Source: Typhlomys cinereus (Eukaryota > Chordata > Mammalia > Rodentia > Platacanthomyidae). From it: DNA of 64,000 nucleotides. The DNA lies in the NCBI GenBank assembly GCA_023101885.1, contig JALPQD010000635.1:124001-188000 (forward strand), given 5' to 3'. The notes beneath the pieces were generated by a model, which was not told where the DNA came from, made no database searches, and was given only the letters and a program-made list of their open reading frames with translations. The position numbers were made by a program, and so were the translations under genes. This document shows positions 14,235 to 26,049 of the stretch, one piece after another; the stretch's first letter is position 1, and the number at the start of each line of letters is the position of its first letter.

Positions 14235-15030
14235 ACAGTGTGTGTTTTAGAGGTGTGTGTGTGAGTGTCAGAGCGCACTGTGACTGTGTGTGCTTATGGA
14301 CGCCCAAAAGCGATTGTCCTGCATTGCTTCTGCCTCCTCCTCACTTTGCTTGGGATTTCCCAGGCTCCGCCCACCAGCCTGGAGGTAGGGGGCTGCGGTT
14401 TCTTTCTGGGATCCAGCAACCACGTGCAGGACCTTTTGCTGTGAAGCAGCCTTAACCCCTGAGCCGATCTCTCCAGCACAATCCCGGCACTTGGGAAGTG
14501 GAGGCATAACAAGCAGTTCTAGGCCATCCTTGGCTACATATGAGATTGAGGCCAGCCTGTGCTACATGACATCCCACCTCAAACCAACACACACACAATC
14601 CTGGTTGTGTTTACTTTTTAAACTACACACGTGCATCTTAATAAAATATAAAACAATAAAAATATAAAGCTTGTTTTCATATATGCATGTATGGGAAGAG
14701 TGTCTGTGTGTGCCTCTGGGTAGGTGTAGTGTGTGGGAGGCCGTTTGCACACGCATTCACTTGGCCGTGTGTGGAGGTCCGAGGGTGATACCAGGACTCG
14801 CGGGGTAACTCCTCCGCCTTACCGTTGTGAGCCCGGGTCTCTAGTTAAACCCAGAGCAGGGATCAGGAGTAACCTGCTAGCAGCTTGCTCGGGGGACCCC
14901 CACCTCTGCTTCCAGGAATTACAGGGGCCACCACACTTGCTCAGCATTTGTATGTGCAATGTGGGGATCCAAACTCAGGTCCTTTTGCAAGCAAGGCCAA
15001 GGCTTTAGCACGCGAGCTACCTTCCAGCCC
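14235..15030 (-). mobile_element. Two antisense tRNA-derived SINEs in CCDC142 intron 5
   Basis: At 14235-14480 a GTGTGTGTG head leads to CCTGAGCCGATCTCTCCAGC, the reverse complement of the GCTGGAGAGAT.GCTCAGG promoter. At about 14690-15030 a longer element ends in TAGCACGCGAGCTACCTTCC, with CACCACACTTGCTCAGCATT inside. The intervening 14550-14690 is AT-rich. Confidence 0.5.
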
Positions 15031-16410
15031 ACAGATTAACTTTTAAAAGGAGGAGAAACGTGTCATTGAGTTTCTCAATGGGAAAGACATAATTATCATT
15101 TTTTTTAACCTTAGAAAATAGACCTCAGGTAACCATGAGTAAAGACAGCTTTCTTTTCGTGAGTGACCCAGCTTGACATGAAGACACACCACACCTGGAC
15201 TCCAACCTCTATAAAGTCCAGGCAGGGACTTCAATAGCTGCCACTGTCACGGGATGAAAATCTGACCTTACTAGGGGGCAGGAAGGGACGGATAATGAAA
15301 TAAAATTCACCTTGAGTTAAGTGTTTGGCCATGGTAGTGACCCATTTGTGTAGCCATTTGGAAATAGTAAGAACTTAACAAAGCAAGGAAAGATGCGGTT
15401 ACTGGAGGGTCCAAGTCGCCGCGCCGTCCTGCCCACCCTCAGGACCGTCCTGCCCAGCCGGCCCAGAGCAGAGACTCAGATGTCCATCCCACCTGCATCT
15501 GCGCGGTGAGCTTCCGGATCTGCAGGCCCAGCTGGGGCTCCCCTTCCAGAACTGCGCCCCCCTCTGAGGTCAGGCTGGACAGAGCTTCCACCTCCTGCAG
15601 CACATGCTTGGGGGACAAATAAGGAGTGAGGGCTGCGATGCCGCCAGCCCCCACCATCACACCCCCACCATCACACCCCCTTCCCAGCCACTCACAGGTA
15701 AGTCCTTCTGGACCAGGACCACGAAGGAACCTGGAGCCCAGGCCGCCAGGTGCTGCTGGGCTCTGCCCAAGAACCAGAGCAAGGTGGCCTGCAGGGTGCA
15801 GAGCCCCAGGGTGACAGGTGAAGGGCCTGGGAGGGAGGAGCAGAGTGTCTCGGGCATGGGGGGCATCTCTGGGAGGAGGCCTGTTTTACCCCTCACCCCC
15901 CATTCGGTGCCTCCATCTCACCTGGAGGCTGGCAGAGGGTAAGCCCTGCCCCAGGTTCCCGGAGGGCGTCCAGGAGAGGAGGGAAGAGCCGCTGCAACCG
16001 CTCAGCAGTATGAGAGGGCGAGGCTGGGCTGCTCTGATCCCGGGAGGCGGATCCCAAGGCCTGGCAGAAACCTGGGGATGACAGGGTATAGTCTGACGGG
16101 GAAGGGCCACCCGGGCACCCGGTCACCCCAATGTCCTTTCTTCTCACCTTGGTCCCAGTTCCAGACAAGAGACTGATGCAGCAGGCCGAGACACAGAGAA
16201 GCCAGCTCCTCCTCACAGTTCCGAGGCAGGGAAGCTAATGGGGGAAAGGGCAGAGGCTGAGCACAAAGCCTCCCTGTTCACAGCCCACTCGGCCCAGACC
16301 CCCGTTCAGCATGGGCGGAGGCATGCCAAGGTCTCAGCACCCCGAGGCTCGCCAGGAGTTTCAGGCTGGCCTGGACTACATAACGGGATCTACAAAGTGA
16401 GGTCCTAACT

Positions 16411-16890
16411 CAAAGAGGAGGGAGGGAGGGACGGGGAGAGAAAGAGAAAGAGAAAGAGAGAGAGAGAAAGAAAGAAAGAAAGAGAGAGAGAGAAAAAGAA
16501 AGAGGAAGGAAAGAAGGAAGGAAGAAAGGAAAGAAGGGAGAAAAAGAAGGAAGGAAAGAAAGAGGAAGGAAGGAAAGAAAGAAAAGAGAAAGAAAAAGGA
16601 AGAGAAGAAAGGAAGAGAAAGAAAGAAAGAGAAAGAAAGGAAGAGAAAGAAAGAAAAAAAGAAAAGAAAGAAAGGGAAAGAAAGAAAAAGAAAGAAAGAG
16701 AAAGAAAGAAAGAGGAAAGAAGAGAAAGAAAAAAGAAAGAGAAAGAGAAAGAAAGAAGAAGGGAGGAAGGAAGGAAAGAAGGGAGAAAAAAAGAAAGAGG
16801 GAGGGAGGGAGGGAAAGAAAAAAAGGAAGGAGAGGAAGGAAGGAAGGAAGGAAGGAAGGAAGGAAGGAAGGAAGGAAGGAAGGAAGGAAG
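16411..16890. repeat. 480-bp purine-only (GA)-rich tract
   Basis: A nearly pure A/G strand of GAAA, GGAA and GAGA permutations ends in about 13 perfect GGAA units. It lies in CCDC142 intron 1, directly 3' of a B1-like SINE (about 16315-16410) from whose A-rich tail it probably grew. It is a candidate triplex (H-DNA) former. Confidence 0.9.
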
Positions 16891-17324
16891 ATGTGGTTTC
16901 CGGTCCTAATGATCCCAGAACTTGGAAGACGGAGGCAGGAGGCTCAGAAGTTCAAAATCATTTTTTTCCACGATTAAAGCAGAGTTTATTAGAGGAGAGG
17001 AAGAACGCAACTCAGGGACGTGCACCGTGAGGGGCAAGAGAGCCCCGGAGAACTCATGGGCTCGGGCATGGAATCCACGAGGGGCAAGGAGCTGCAAAAG
17101 AACTCAGACGCAGAAGTGGAAGGCTCTGAAGTGCAAGGGAGCGTCAGGATCATTTTTGGCCACTTAGTGAGTGACAGGTTAGTCTGAGTTATTACAAGAG
17201 ATCGCTTCTTAAAAAACCTTATCATCTTAAGGCGAGCGAAACGCAAGAAAGCCCAAAAGATGTGTGTTGTCTGAACCCGACTGCTTCTGCTGTCAGGAGG
17301 GAGGGCAGTTGAAAGAGCTGGGGG

Positions 17325-17470
17325 GGGGAAGAGACCCGGGCCCTCCAAGACCCCGGCCCCCCCAGATCCCGGCCCTCCCAGACCCCGGCCCCCCCAGATC
17401 CCGGCCCTCCCAGACCCCGGCCCCCCCAGACCCCGGCGCTCCCAGACCCCGGCCCCCCCCAGACCCAGCA
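17325..17470. repeat. Minisatellite, about 15/30-bp unit, next to CCDC142 exon 1 donor
   Basis: Tandem CCCGGCCCCCCCAGA / CCCGGCCCTCCCAGA half-units end only a few bases before the exon 1 donor (17471-17475). On the minus strand they read [20 protein letters not shown] repeats and leave all frames open. Confidence 0.85.
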
Positions 17471-17629
17471 CTTACCCAGACCCACAGCCTGACTCAGCTG
17501 TTGAGCCACAGACTTGGGGTCCCTCCAGGGTCCCAGAATTAGGTCCAGATTCTGCGCACAGGCAGTCCACAGCAGGGTCCAATACTGGTTCCGCAGGATT
17601 CCCGCCCCGGCAAGCCCCAGTCCGCCGCT

Positions 17630-18730
17630 GTCGGCGCCCGCCGCGCCCCCTAGGAGGCCCAGCAGCCCCGGCAGCAGCTCGCGCTCCTCCGCGCACAGCC
17701 CGCGTAGACGGTCCTGCAAGCCGGGTCCCCCGAGCGCCTCCGCCAGCTTCTCGGCCACCTGGCAACCCCGCTCGACAGCCAGGAGGCGGAGCACTCGGGC
17801 CGCGGGGAACGGGCGCGCCGCCCTCGGGACGCGTCCCGCGGCGTGTCCCCGCAGCCTGTGATAGGCGGGAAGCATCTGCAGCAGCTCGGCCAGCTGGGAC
17901 GTCAGGCCCAGGCTGGCGGGCGCCCGGCCCAGGGCGCGAAGCTGCATCTCCAGGGAGGCGTCCAGGTGCTGGGCGGCGAGGCCCAGGGGCCGAGCGACGA
18001 GCAGCGGTTCGGGGCCGTCCGGAAGTCTGTTCGGCGGAACCGTCCCCCGGGAGGCGGGCAGCGGCACATCGCCGCTCAGCAGGGTCCGGGAAGGGCCGCG
18101 GGCGGGCGAGCCCGGGCGGAGGAGGCGCACGGCCGCCTGCAGCTGGCGGGCGCACTCCCGCGCCTGCAGCAGCTGCTCCCGCTCGCGGTGCAGCCGCAGC
18201 AGCACCGCCCGGAGACGCTGCAGCGCGGCGGGCATCGGGCCGCCGGCCTCCCAGGCGTCCCCCACGGCGGCCGCCGCCGCCGCCCCCCACGACGGCCGCC
18301 GCGCAGCTCCGCCGGGCGGGGCGTCCAGGCGGGGGGTGCAGCCGTCCGCCCGCAGCCCCGATCTGCCGCGAAGCTGCGGGCGCTCGCTCCGCGCCTCCGC
18401 GAAGCCCGCCGGGTGCGCCCACGGCGGGGGCCCGTTAGCGAGCGGAGGCAGAAGGCCGCTGGAGCGGGACGCCCGGGCCATGGGGCGGCGGGTGGGCAAC
18501 GAACCTAACGATGTCCACCTCCCCGCAGCGCTCCGCACCCGCCACCGCTCGGACTCCGCCTCCTTCCGAGCCGCCGGCCGCGCCCGCGAGCCGCGGTCTT
18601 CTGGGCCCGCGCGCGCCCCGTAGCGTCGGCTTCCGCCCGCAGCCAAAATGGCGGCTCGCGCTTCGCCCGCCCGCCCGCGGCGGGAGCAAAGCTTACGGTG
18701 GCCGGGAGGTGGCGCGGAGTCCAAAGACGT
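17630..18730. promoter_or_regulatory. CpG island, bidirectional CCDC142/TTC31 promoter
   Basis: Dense CpG covers CCDC142 exon 1 and its upstream side. On plus, AAAATGGCGGC at 18645-18655 is a YY1-type initiator site suited to rightward transcription, where TTC31 starts in other mammals. The promoter appears kept although the TTC31 coding exons are decayed. Confidence 0.55.
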
Positions 18731-19413
18731 GGCGGGGGGGGAGGTGGATGGGGGGTCACAGGAGGCGAGCAGGTGGCAGGATGCTGCAGTCCAGGCTGTA
18801 GTCCGCCGACGTCTGCCCCGAGGACCCCTTTGTTCCTTCTTGGGGGGCTGCTAGTCCAGGTATAACTTATCTCCATCCCTCTCCAATTGCGCTCCTAGAA
18901 TGTTTGGTTCCCTTCCGCTTTTGCGGCAAGATACCAGGCTGGCCTCGAACTCGTGATCTTTCTCCTTCAACCTGGAATTACACCACCACCACGCCTGATC
19001 CTTTTAAATTGTTCAAATTCACTTTTTGGGTCATCGAGATAGCCCAGTGAGTAAAGTACTTGCCCACAAACCTGGCGCTCTGAGTTCGATTCTCGGAAGC
19101 CCATGCGGGTCAAGGAGAGAGATGACTTCTGAAATTGTCCTCTGACCTCCCCCTTATGCCACGGCGTGCACACACGTGCTTGTTCTCTCTCTTTCTTTCA
19201 AAAATAAACAATCAAAACAGGTTTACTTTAAAATGCATGTAATTTACACACGGCAGTGGAGCTTTCTGATGGATAATGTGACGTTTTAGTGCTTGCAGGC
19301 GACGTGTAGTGAGTATAGGAGTTGGGTGCAGTGTTAACTGGGAGGTGGTTTTCTCTCCATCCCTCCTTACCTGACATCCCTGTGGTCACTCCATCAGAAC
19401 CTCCCACCCTCTC
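18731..19413. other. No gene seen; SINE-filled stretch upstream of TTC31 remnant
   Basis: It contains an antisense B1-like fragment (about 18920-18995) and a B3-type SINE (about 19020-19215, GAGATAGCCCAGTGAGTAAA ... GTCCTCTGACCTCCCCCTTA). The 5' exons of TTC31, expected here, could not be recognised. Confidence 0.55.
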
Positions 19414-20345
19414 AGAGTTGGGCACCTGCTTTCCTCAAAATGGTTCCTACCAGGGCCTGTCACCAGCAGGAAGAGGCTTGGCCACTGTATTGGGCAATCG
19501 GGCAAAGCGGACTCTTGAGAACCTAGACCTTTGAACATTGGAAATCACCATGGTGCCAAGAGCTCCGGCGTCAGCCAGCATGAGCCCTGGCTGATGCCAA
19601 GCTGGGTCTCACCTGTCACCCCAGTTCATCCTGCCAGGCTCTGCGGTCTCTTCCGTCCAGGCAAGGCCCTGTGGCCTGTAGGTGGTACGGACGAGGCTGA
19701 CGGGGAGAGGCCTGGATGCCCTGAGTGTGGAGGCTCCTGGTCCATCCTGGCATCAGTGGCACTAGAAGCTGGCGCGGGTTTGAGGAAGGCCTGGGTCCTG
19801 GTCCCTGTCCGGTCCAGTGAACTTTCCCATTTTTTTTTTCTGGGATCAAAAGAATTTAGAGAGAAGATTCTAAGAAGGGGGTCCCAGCCAGACTCCTCTA
19901 GAATGCTCCACTCTGACCTCAAGATCGTCAACTCCCTCTGGTGGGGAGACAGGTCACTTCAGGCTGAGGGGCGTCCTGGAGAACTGGCACCGAGCAGTGC
20001 CATCTTCTGTCTCAGATGGGTGAGGAGGGTGCAGGGTGGAGGTGGTGGGTGAAATCATCTTCCCTTCCCACTCCCTCCTCAGAAGGACGGGCAAGAAAGA
20101 ATCTTTGTACCAGCTCAGTGGGCTGAGGTCCCCACTGTTTTTCCGCTATGAACCTCGTGCCCCAGACCTGCCTTCCATCAGCCTGGTGCTCCCCGCATTC
20201 CATCTCCACCCCTGCTCTACTCCCCCAAGGCATCCAATACACCTCAGACCCGGCCCCAGATTCAGGGTAGAAGACCTTCACAGTGCCCCAGTGTCCTGGG
20301 ACTTAGACTCCAGCATCTTGATCTCAGGCCACACAAGGAAGGGTC
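19414..20345 (+). pseudogene. TTC31: Decayed remnant of TTC31 (TPR protein)
   Basis: TTC31 lies head-to-head with CCDC142 in other mammals. Only pieces resembling its TPR and C-terminal exons are found, in the right order and strand. They are 19414-19453 (reads ELGTCFPQNGSYQ, compared with the family LGTSFAQNGFYH), 19570-19610 (GTCAGCCAGCATGAGCCCTG, TPR helix), 19641-19682 (GLFRPGKALW, compared with RGLFRLGKALMGLQ), 19852-19910 (FREKILRRGSQPDSSR, a shortened form of [22 protein letters not shown]) and about 20120-20340 (C-terminal region ending PVSWDLDSSIL). The blocks are in different frames. The third has lost one base and ends in TAG where the exon normally ends CAG. The fourth lacks about 18-20 nt. 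The N-terminal exons are not recognisable. I read this as a unitary pseudogene. Family sequence is recalled, so alignment is needed. Confidence 0.75.
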
Positions 20346-20619
20346 TGTCCTCTGTAGGCAAGGCTACATACGTCCCGCTTGGAGGATGGACAGGCACTGT
20401 GTAATTTATACCCTAAAACCACAGCTAATGCCCCTTCAGGTCTAGGAAAACCTTGTGATTAGACAAAGGCGCCTGGGACATCCCAGAGCTAAGGAAAAAA
20501 GAGGTAGCAGCAATCCAGGATGACTCCCAAGGTTGTTTTGTTTTGGTTTTGGTTTTGCTTGTGTACAAAAAAAGTCATATTTATTATTATTATTATTATT
20601 ATTTATTCAACTGTAGGCA

Positions 20620-20885
20620 TGTGTGTGTGTATGTGCGCGCGCACGCATGAGCGCATGTGTGTCTGTGTGTCTGTGTATGTGTAGAACCACGGACGAATTC
20701 GCGAACCACCATGGACGCCTCCACCTCCTTCTGCCCCGGGATTCACAGGCTCCGCCCTACCAGGACCAGACGCGCAGGCCGCCCCCGCTTCTGCCTGGTG
20801 TCTATACATGGGGTCTAGGATCCGAACTCAGGACCTTCCGCCTGCAAGGCGGAGGCTTAACCCCTTAGCCACCTCTCCAGCCCAA
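20620..20885 (-). mobile_element. tRNA-derived SINE with (TG)n end (antisense)
   Basis: A (TG)n-type start is followed by GGATTCACAGGCTCCGCCCT, then GGATCCGAACTCAGGACCTT, and it ends CTTAGCCACCTCTCCAGCCC, the reverse of a GGGCTGGAGAGGTGGCTAAG head. A near-twin lies at 22290-22566. Confidence 0.75.
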
Positions 20886-21153
20886 AAGTCATATTTTAAA
20901 AAGCACCAACAGTGGCTCTCTTTGACTCTCATGGGACTTCATGTCTGGGTCTATGACTCTCACCTGTGCTTGAAGTCCAGGAGTTCTCCAGGGCGCCTGC
21001 CCCTCATGGCGCTCCACGTCTGGAGTCCACGAGTTCTCCAGGGCTCTCTTGCCCCTCACAGATTCATGTCCATGAGTTCCATTCTTTTTCTCCTCTAATA
21101 AAAAACTCTACCCTAATACTCTAAAACATTTTAAAAATTAGAAAATACAAATA

Positions 21154-21373
21154 AGGGCCAGAGAGATGGCTCAGGGGTTAAAACTCTGCCTCAAAAGCGG
21201 AAGGTCCTGAGTTCCGATTCCAGTTCCTACATAAAATTGCCAGGTGGAAATGGTTGTGGCCTGCATGTCCAGCCCTGAAGGGCGGAGCCTGGGAAATCAC
21301 AGAGCGAAGCAAGGAGGTAGACGCAATGCAGGATGATTCCCAAAGTCACCCTTGGTCCTCCACAGGGACACAC

Positions 21374-21451
<78 letters not shown>

Positions 21452-21452
21452 C
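21154..21452 (+). mobile_element. tRNA-derived SINE ending in (CA)n(GA)n
   Basis: The head GGGCCAGAGAGATGGCTCAG holds the A-box. GTCCTGAGTTCCGATTCC is the B-box region. The body contains GCGGAGCCTGGGAAATCACA and GCAGGATGATTCCCAAAGTC. The tail is about 22 CA units followed by about 15 GA units. Confidence 0.75.
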
Positions 21453-22289
21453 ATCTGTCTGCGGCTTCTCCTGAGGGTGGCACAGGAGAATACAGTCCTC
21501 CAAGGCTCCAGACAAGAACCACACAGATGTCAGGCTGTAACACAGCCAGCAAGGTGGCCCTGGGGAACCAGTGGCCAGCGACCGCTGGGTGCTCAGGAGC
21601 AGGTCATGGTGACGGATGGAGTGAAAGCTTGAGTCACCCTCAGGTAATTGACGCCCTCCGGCCACCACCTCCGCAGTGTTCCGCCCAGTGTTTTCTCTAG
21701 ACTGGTTGGCTTCCAGTCCCTCTGGCCACTTCCTGTCCATATCACTTTGCAGCCTCTGACCTTGGCTCTGTCCGATGATGATGATGATGATAATGACGAT
21801 GACGATGGTCAGAGATGCCCACTTCCTCCCAATGCTGGGCCATTCTTTAAGGGCTTGCTATTAAGAAGACCCTTCCTGGCAGAGCCCCCACAATCCACAC
21901 TCCTCCCAGCTGCTGGCTGTTCCCTGCCGTGGACGCCCTGGCTGCCTCTCCCTCCAGACAGCAACAGATGGACGCTGCAATTAGCCTTTCCCCAAAAGCC
22001 ACTGCCCCACGGCTGTTCTCCACGTTCTAAATAAGAACCCTGGTCTCCATTTAACTCCTCTGAGACCTCGGCAGTTCTCCCTGGCTAGGTCCTCCGGGCC
22101 TCCTGGGACTCGAAGCTCACAGAAGTGTGGATATGGGGGGGACTTTTAGCCTCCTCCCATCCCTCTCCAAACGAGCCGTTCAGGAAGATAAATGGCACTG
22201 TGGTCCTGTGGGACTTGCCCACTATGGTTTGTACATGGAGGTTGAAGATGTTAATTTCCCCATTATAGCACTTTCTCAAAATTTTTTTT

Positions 22290-22306
22290 GTATGTGCGTG
22301 CGCGCG

Positions 22307-22352
<46 letters not shown>

Positions 22353-22566
22353 TAGAACCACCGGCAAATTTGGGAACCACCATGGACCGCCTCCACCTCC
22401 TCCTTGTTTACTCTGCCCTGGGATTCACAGGCTCCGCCCTACCAGGACCAGAAACGCAGGCCGCCCCTGCTCCCGCCGGGAGTCTATACGTGGGGTCTAG
22501 GATCCGAACTCAGGACCTTCTGCCTGCAAGGCAGAGGCTTAAACCCTGAGCCACCTCTCCAGCCCC
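22290..22566 (-). mobile_element. tRNA-derived SINE with (TG)n end (antisense)
   Basis: Same layout as the 20620-20885 copy, including GGATTCACAGGCTCCGCCCT and CTGAGCCACCTCTCCAGCCC. A second promoter-only fragment follows at about 22600-22662. Confidence 0.75.
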
Positions 22567-23999
22567 TCTTCCTGGTATTTTTTTTTATGTTGGATCTGAG
22601 ATATGAACTCCAGTCCTTCCTGCGAGGCAGAGTCTTAATCCCTGAGCCATCTCTCCAGCCCTCTAATGTATTCTATTGTTTATGATTTAGGGTCTTTAAA
22701 TAAGTGTAGCAGGATAATGTCTGCCGTTGCTACCTGGGTCCCCTCAGACCTGTCTCAGCACTGAGCTTGAGTCCCCTCATCTGAGAGTTGGGGGCTACAT
22801 CCTAGGAATGCTGCGAGGGCTGAAAGGATGAGAAAATACCTCCGCGGTTCCTGGTGCATTGTGGGAGCCGAGTAAAGCAATTTCTTTGTGTATTTGTAAC
22901 TTCCAAGGTGGAAAGAGGAGGTGAGTGAATGAGCTCCCCCAAATCCCGAGTCTGGGAACTGAGGGGTCTTTAAGCGTGTGCTCTGGACCGGCACCATCTA
23001 CGACTCCCAGAACCCCGATGAAGCAGATCCTCAGGCCCCAGGCCAGAACTTTAAATTAAACTGGAGACCACGGCAGGAACAGCAATTTGTGTTCAATGAG
23101 GGCCAGTGGCGTGGACGTCTACCCAGGGCTTGTCTCAGGGGGACAAGTCCAGGGTTTCATTTGTTGGCTTCCAGGTCTCCTGGAGCCCACACTGACTTCA
23201 AACTCACTTTGCAGGCAAGGAAAGAAGATCTAGAGCTTCCGGCCCCCTGCCTCCACCTCCCTGGTGGTGGGGTCCCAGGCAGGGCCCACCTCTCGCGACT
23301 GAGGCTGGCTGGGGATGGAGCCCAGGCTCAGTTTTCAGTTCCCTTGCAGTTTAGTGTGGGCCAGGCTCACGGCGTTCTTCTCCAGGACTAGGCACCTTCG
23401 GACAGCGAGCTCTCTCCAGACCCTCTCACTGATTCTGAACGCGAATCATAGACCCTCAGCACCTGCTCCCACTTTGAGGCGCCCTGCCGCTCCCAGCTGA
23501 TAGGATCTGACCTCGCAGGGCAAATTTAGATAGAGACTTGAGGACAGAAAAGGAGATGCCCACCCATCCGGGGTCTCTCACGGGGGAGGCGCCCCTGCTG
23601 ATCACTCCCTGGAAAGGTTCCCTGGAAGCTGTCTAGCAGGCGGCGAAGGGAACAGAGAGGGACAGAAACCAGGCGTCGTGCGCCTGACAAAGCCGCGCTG
23701 CATCTGTCCTTGGCCTAAAGTTGCTCCCGACTCATCTGGCTCTGGTCACTGAAAGAATCTCACCGACTCCTCTTCTCTGAATACCTCCGCACCTCTCCCA
23801 AGTCGGGCCCCGTGTTCTTTCTGCTGCCCCCTCTGAGAGGGCTAGAGATACTTTCCCTCCCCTGCCTGCCTCACATGGAGGCTTATTAGCCTGTGTGCTG
23901 GGCTGCCTCGTGGCTCAAGAACCCAGCTGTCTGAACGCCCTGCTTGACCCTCTGTCCTCACAGCGCCAGGACCTGCAGAAGCCTTTAGAAGCATGTGTC

Positions 24000-24270
24000 G
24001 GGGCTGGAGAGATGGCTCAGGGTTAAGACTCTGCCTCCCAAGCAGAAAGACCTGCATTCAGATCCCAGGTTCCATCTAAAAACACCAAGCGGAAAAGGTG
24101 GTGGCCCCACGCCTCCCCCTGGTGGGCAGAGCCGGGAAATCACCCAGAGAAACAAAAAGGAGATAGAAGCAATCCAGGATGATTCCTGCGGTCACCCTTG
24201 GCCCTATACAGGGACACACGCACACGCACACGCATGCACCCACACGCATGCACGCACAAAATGAAAAAAT
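24000..24270 (+). mobile_element. tRNA-derived SINE with CA-rich tail
   Basis: It begins GGGCTGGAGAGATGGCTCAG, continues with CAGAGCCGGGAAATCACCCA and CAATCCAGGATGATTCCTGC, and ends in CACACGCACACGCATG repeats. Confidence 0.75.
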
Positions 24271-24410
24271 AAATAAAAGCATTTGTCCAGAATCAGACAA
24301 GCATGAAGGTGATGGTCAGCTCCCCACCCCTTAACATTCAAGCTCTGTGGCCTTGGTCTCTATGATCCGCCCCTCTTTATTATTTTAATAACTTTACCTA
24401 TTTATTTATT

Positions 24411-24411
<1 letters not shown>

Positions 24412-24456
<45 letters not shown>

Positions 24457-24672
24457 AGAGGCACTGTGCGCCTCCCAGAGGCCCAAGGGTGACTGCGGGA
24501 GTCATCCTGGATTGCTTCTGCCTCCTTTTGCTTTGTTCAGGGATTTCTCAGGCTCCGCCTACTAGGGCTGGAAAAGTACAGGCCACTGTTTTTCCGTGGG
24601 AGCTAGGATCTGAACTCAGGACCTTCTGCTTGTGAAGCACAGTCTTAACTCCTGAGCCTGTCTCTCCAGCCT
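24412..24672 (-). mobile_element. tRNA-derived SINE with (TG)n end (antisense)
   Basis: About 20 TG units, then GAGGCCCAAGGGTGACTGCG, CAGGCTCCGCCTACTAGGGC, and an end at CTGAGCCTGTCTCTCCAGCC. Confidence 0.75.
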
Positions 24673-26049
24673 CGGTCTCTCTGTCTTTAACAGGAGAACG
24701 AGTCGCACAGAAAGCACTTTTTCTGTTGCTGTGATCAAAAACACCTTGGCCGAAGGGACTTAAAAGAAAAATAAGTTTATTTTGGCTCACAGTTTGAGGG
24801 TGCAGTCCACCGTGGGTCCATCCTGCATCCATAATGGCTCTACCCTGCGTCCATCACGACCCAGACGTCGCGGGGGAAGGAGCAGGAAGCATTTGGCTCA
24901 AGTTGCCCACAGACCGGAAGCCGAGGGTGGCGCGGGATGCTGTCAGCTCGCTTTCTCCTTTTTATGCAGTTCTGGACCCAGCCTGGAAACTGGTGCCCCT
25001 CCCCCTTTAAAGGTGGACCTCCCACCTCAGTTAACCCAATGGCGAGGACCCCTCCCCGCCCTCGAAGCTCAACCAAGGGACGGTTTCTGCGTGAAGATCT
25101 CTCCTGCCTTTTGACCTTCTCAGTCTTCCATCTGCAGTCGAGACCCTAGCTGACCCCAGCTGACCCCAGCTGACCCCTCTTGAGTCCTCTGCACATCTCC
25201 AGCAATGGGCTGGCCACGTGTGGGCAGAGACAAGCAGTCAGAAATGTACCAGCCTGGTTTCCCAAGGACGGCAGGATGGACGTGTAGATCCTCGGCTCGG
25301 CCTCCCAACCTCGTCTCACTGCCGGAGGGTGGCCAGTTGAGCCGGGTTGGGGGTCCTCACAGGAAGCCCACCTACTCCCAGCTCCCCTCCCTGCCCTACC
25401 TTCAGCTGTGGTCCAGGTGGGACAACCTGCCACCCCCACCCGGGGGAGAGATTCAGAGGAGTGACTACTTTGGTTTTGAGACAGGATTCCATGAGGTCCA
25501 AACCGGCCTCAAATTCCTGCTTCCACCTCCCAAGCGCTGGGGTTACAGCTGTGAACCCCTATACTGGGCTTTGTGTGGGTTCTTCATGCAGGGGGGAGAA
25601 GGGCCTGGGGAGCTGTCGGAGCTTGACAAAGGGCAGAGGTTACAGTCAGGATTCGCACTAAGACCTAGGCTGCCAGCAGAGCCTTGCCAAGGAAGGTGGC
25701 CGCTAGGGGTGAACTGGCCACAGTCCCCGGAGAAGCAGGGTCTCCTATGCCTGTGTCCATCCATATCATGACCACAAGGCAGATACAGTTACACCTACCT
25801 TACAGGGTTGCTACCAGGCTAAAGGAAACGCGGTTGGAAGCAGGGCACGTAAGACCAGCTCGGAATTCCCTGAAATTCAGCAGATTTTGCTGGTTTGGGA
25901 TAAGAGCGTCTTCTATTGCGTCATCTCCCTCACAGTCTTGACTTCATTCTCTGTAGAAAAGGTGGGCGAGTGACCTCAGGACGCAAACAGGCCTTGATGG
26001 ACGAGCTCCCTTCACGCAGAAGCCGGGATCGCGACGGAGGTGAACAGCC

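Noticed and set aside
20620..24672. tRNA genes suggested by A-box/B-box strings such as GAGATGGCTCAG and GAGTTCCGATTCC
   Set aside because: They are the internal promoters of tRNA-derived SINEs with long bodies and tails; no cloverleaf with a proper 3' end.
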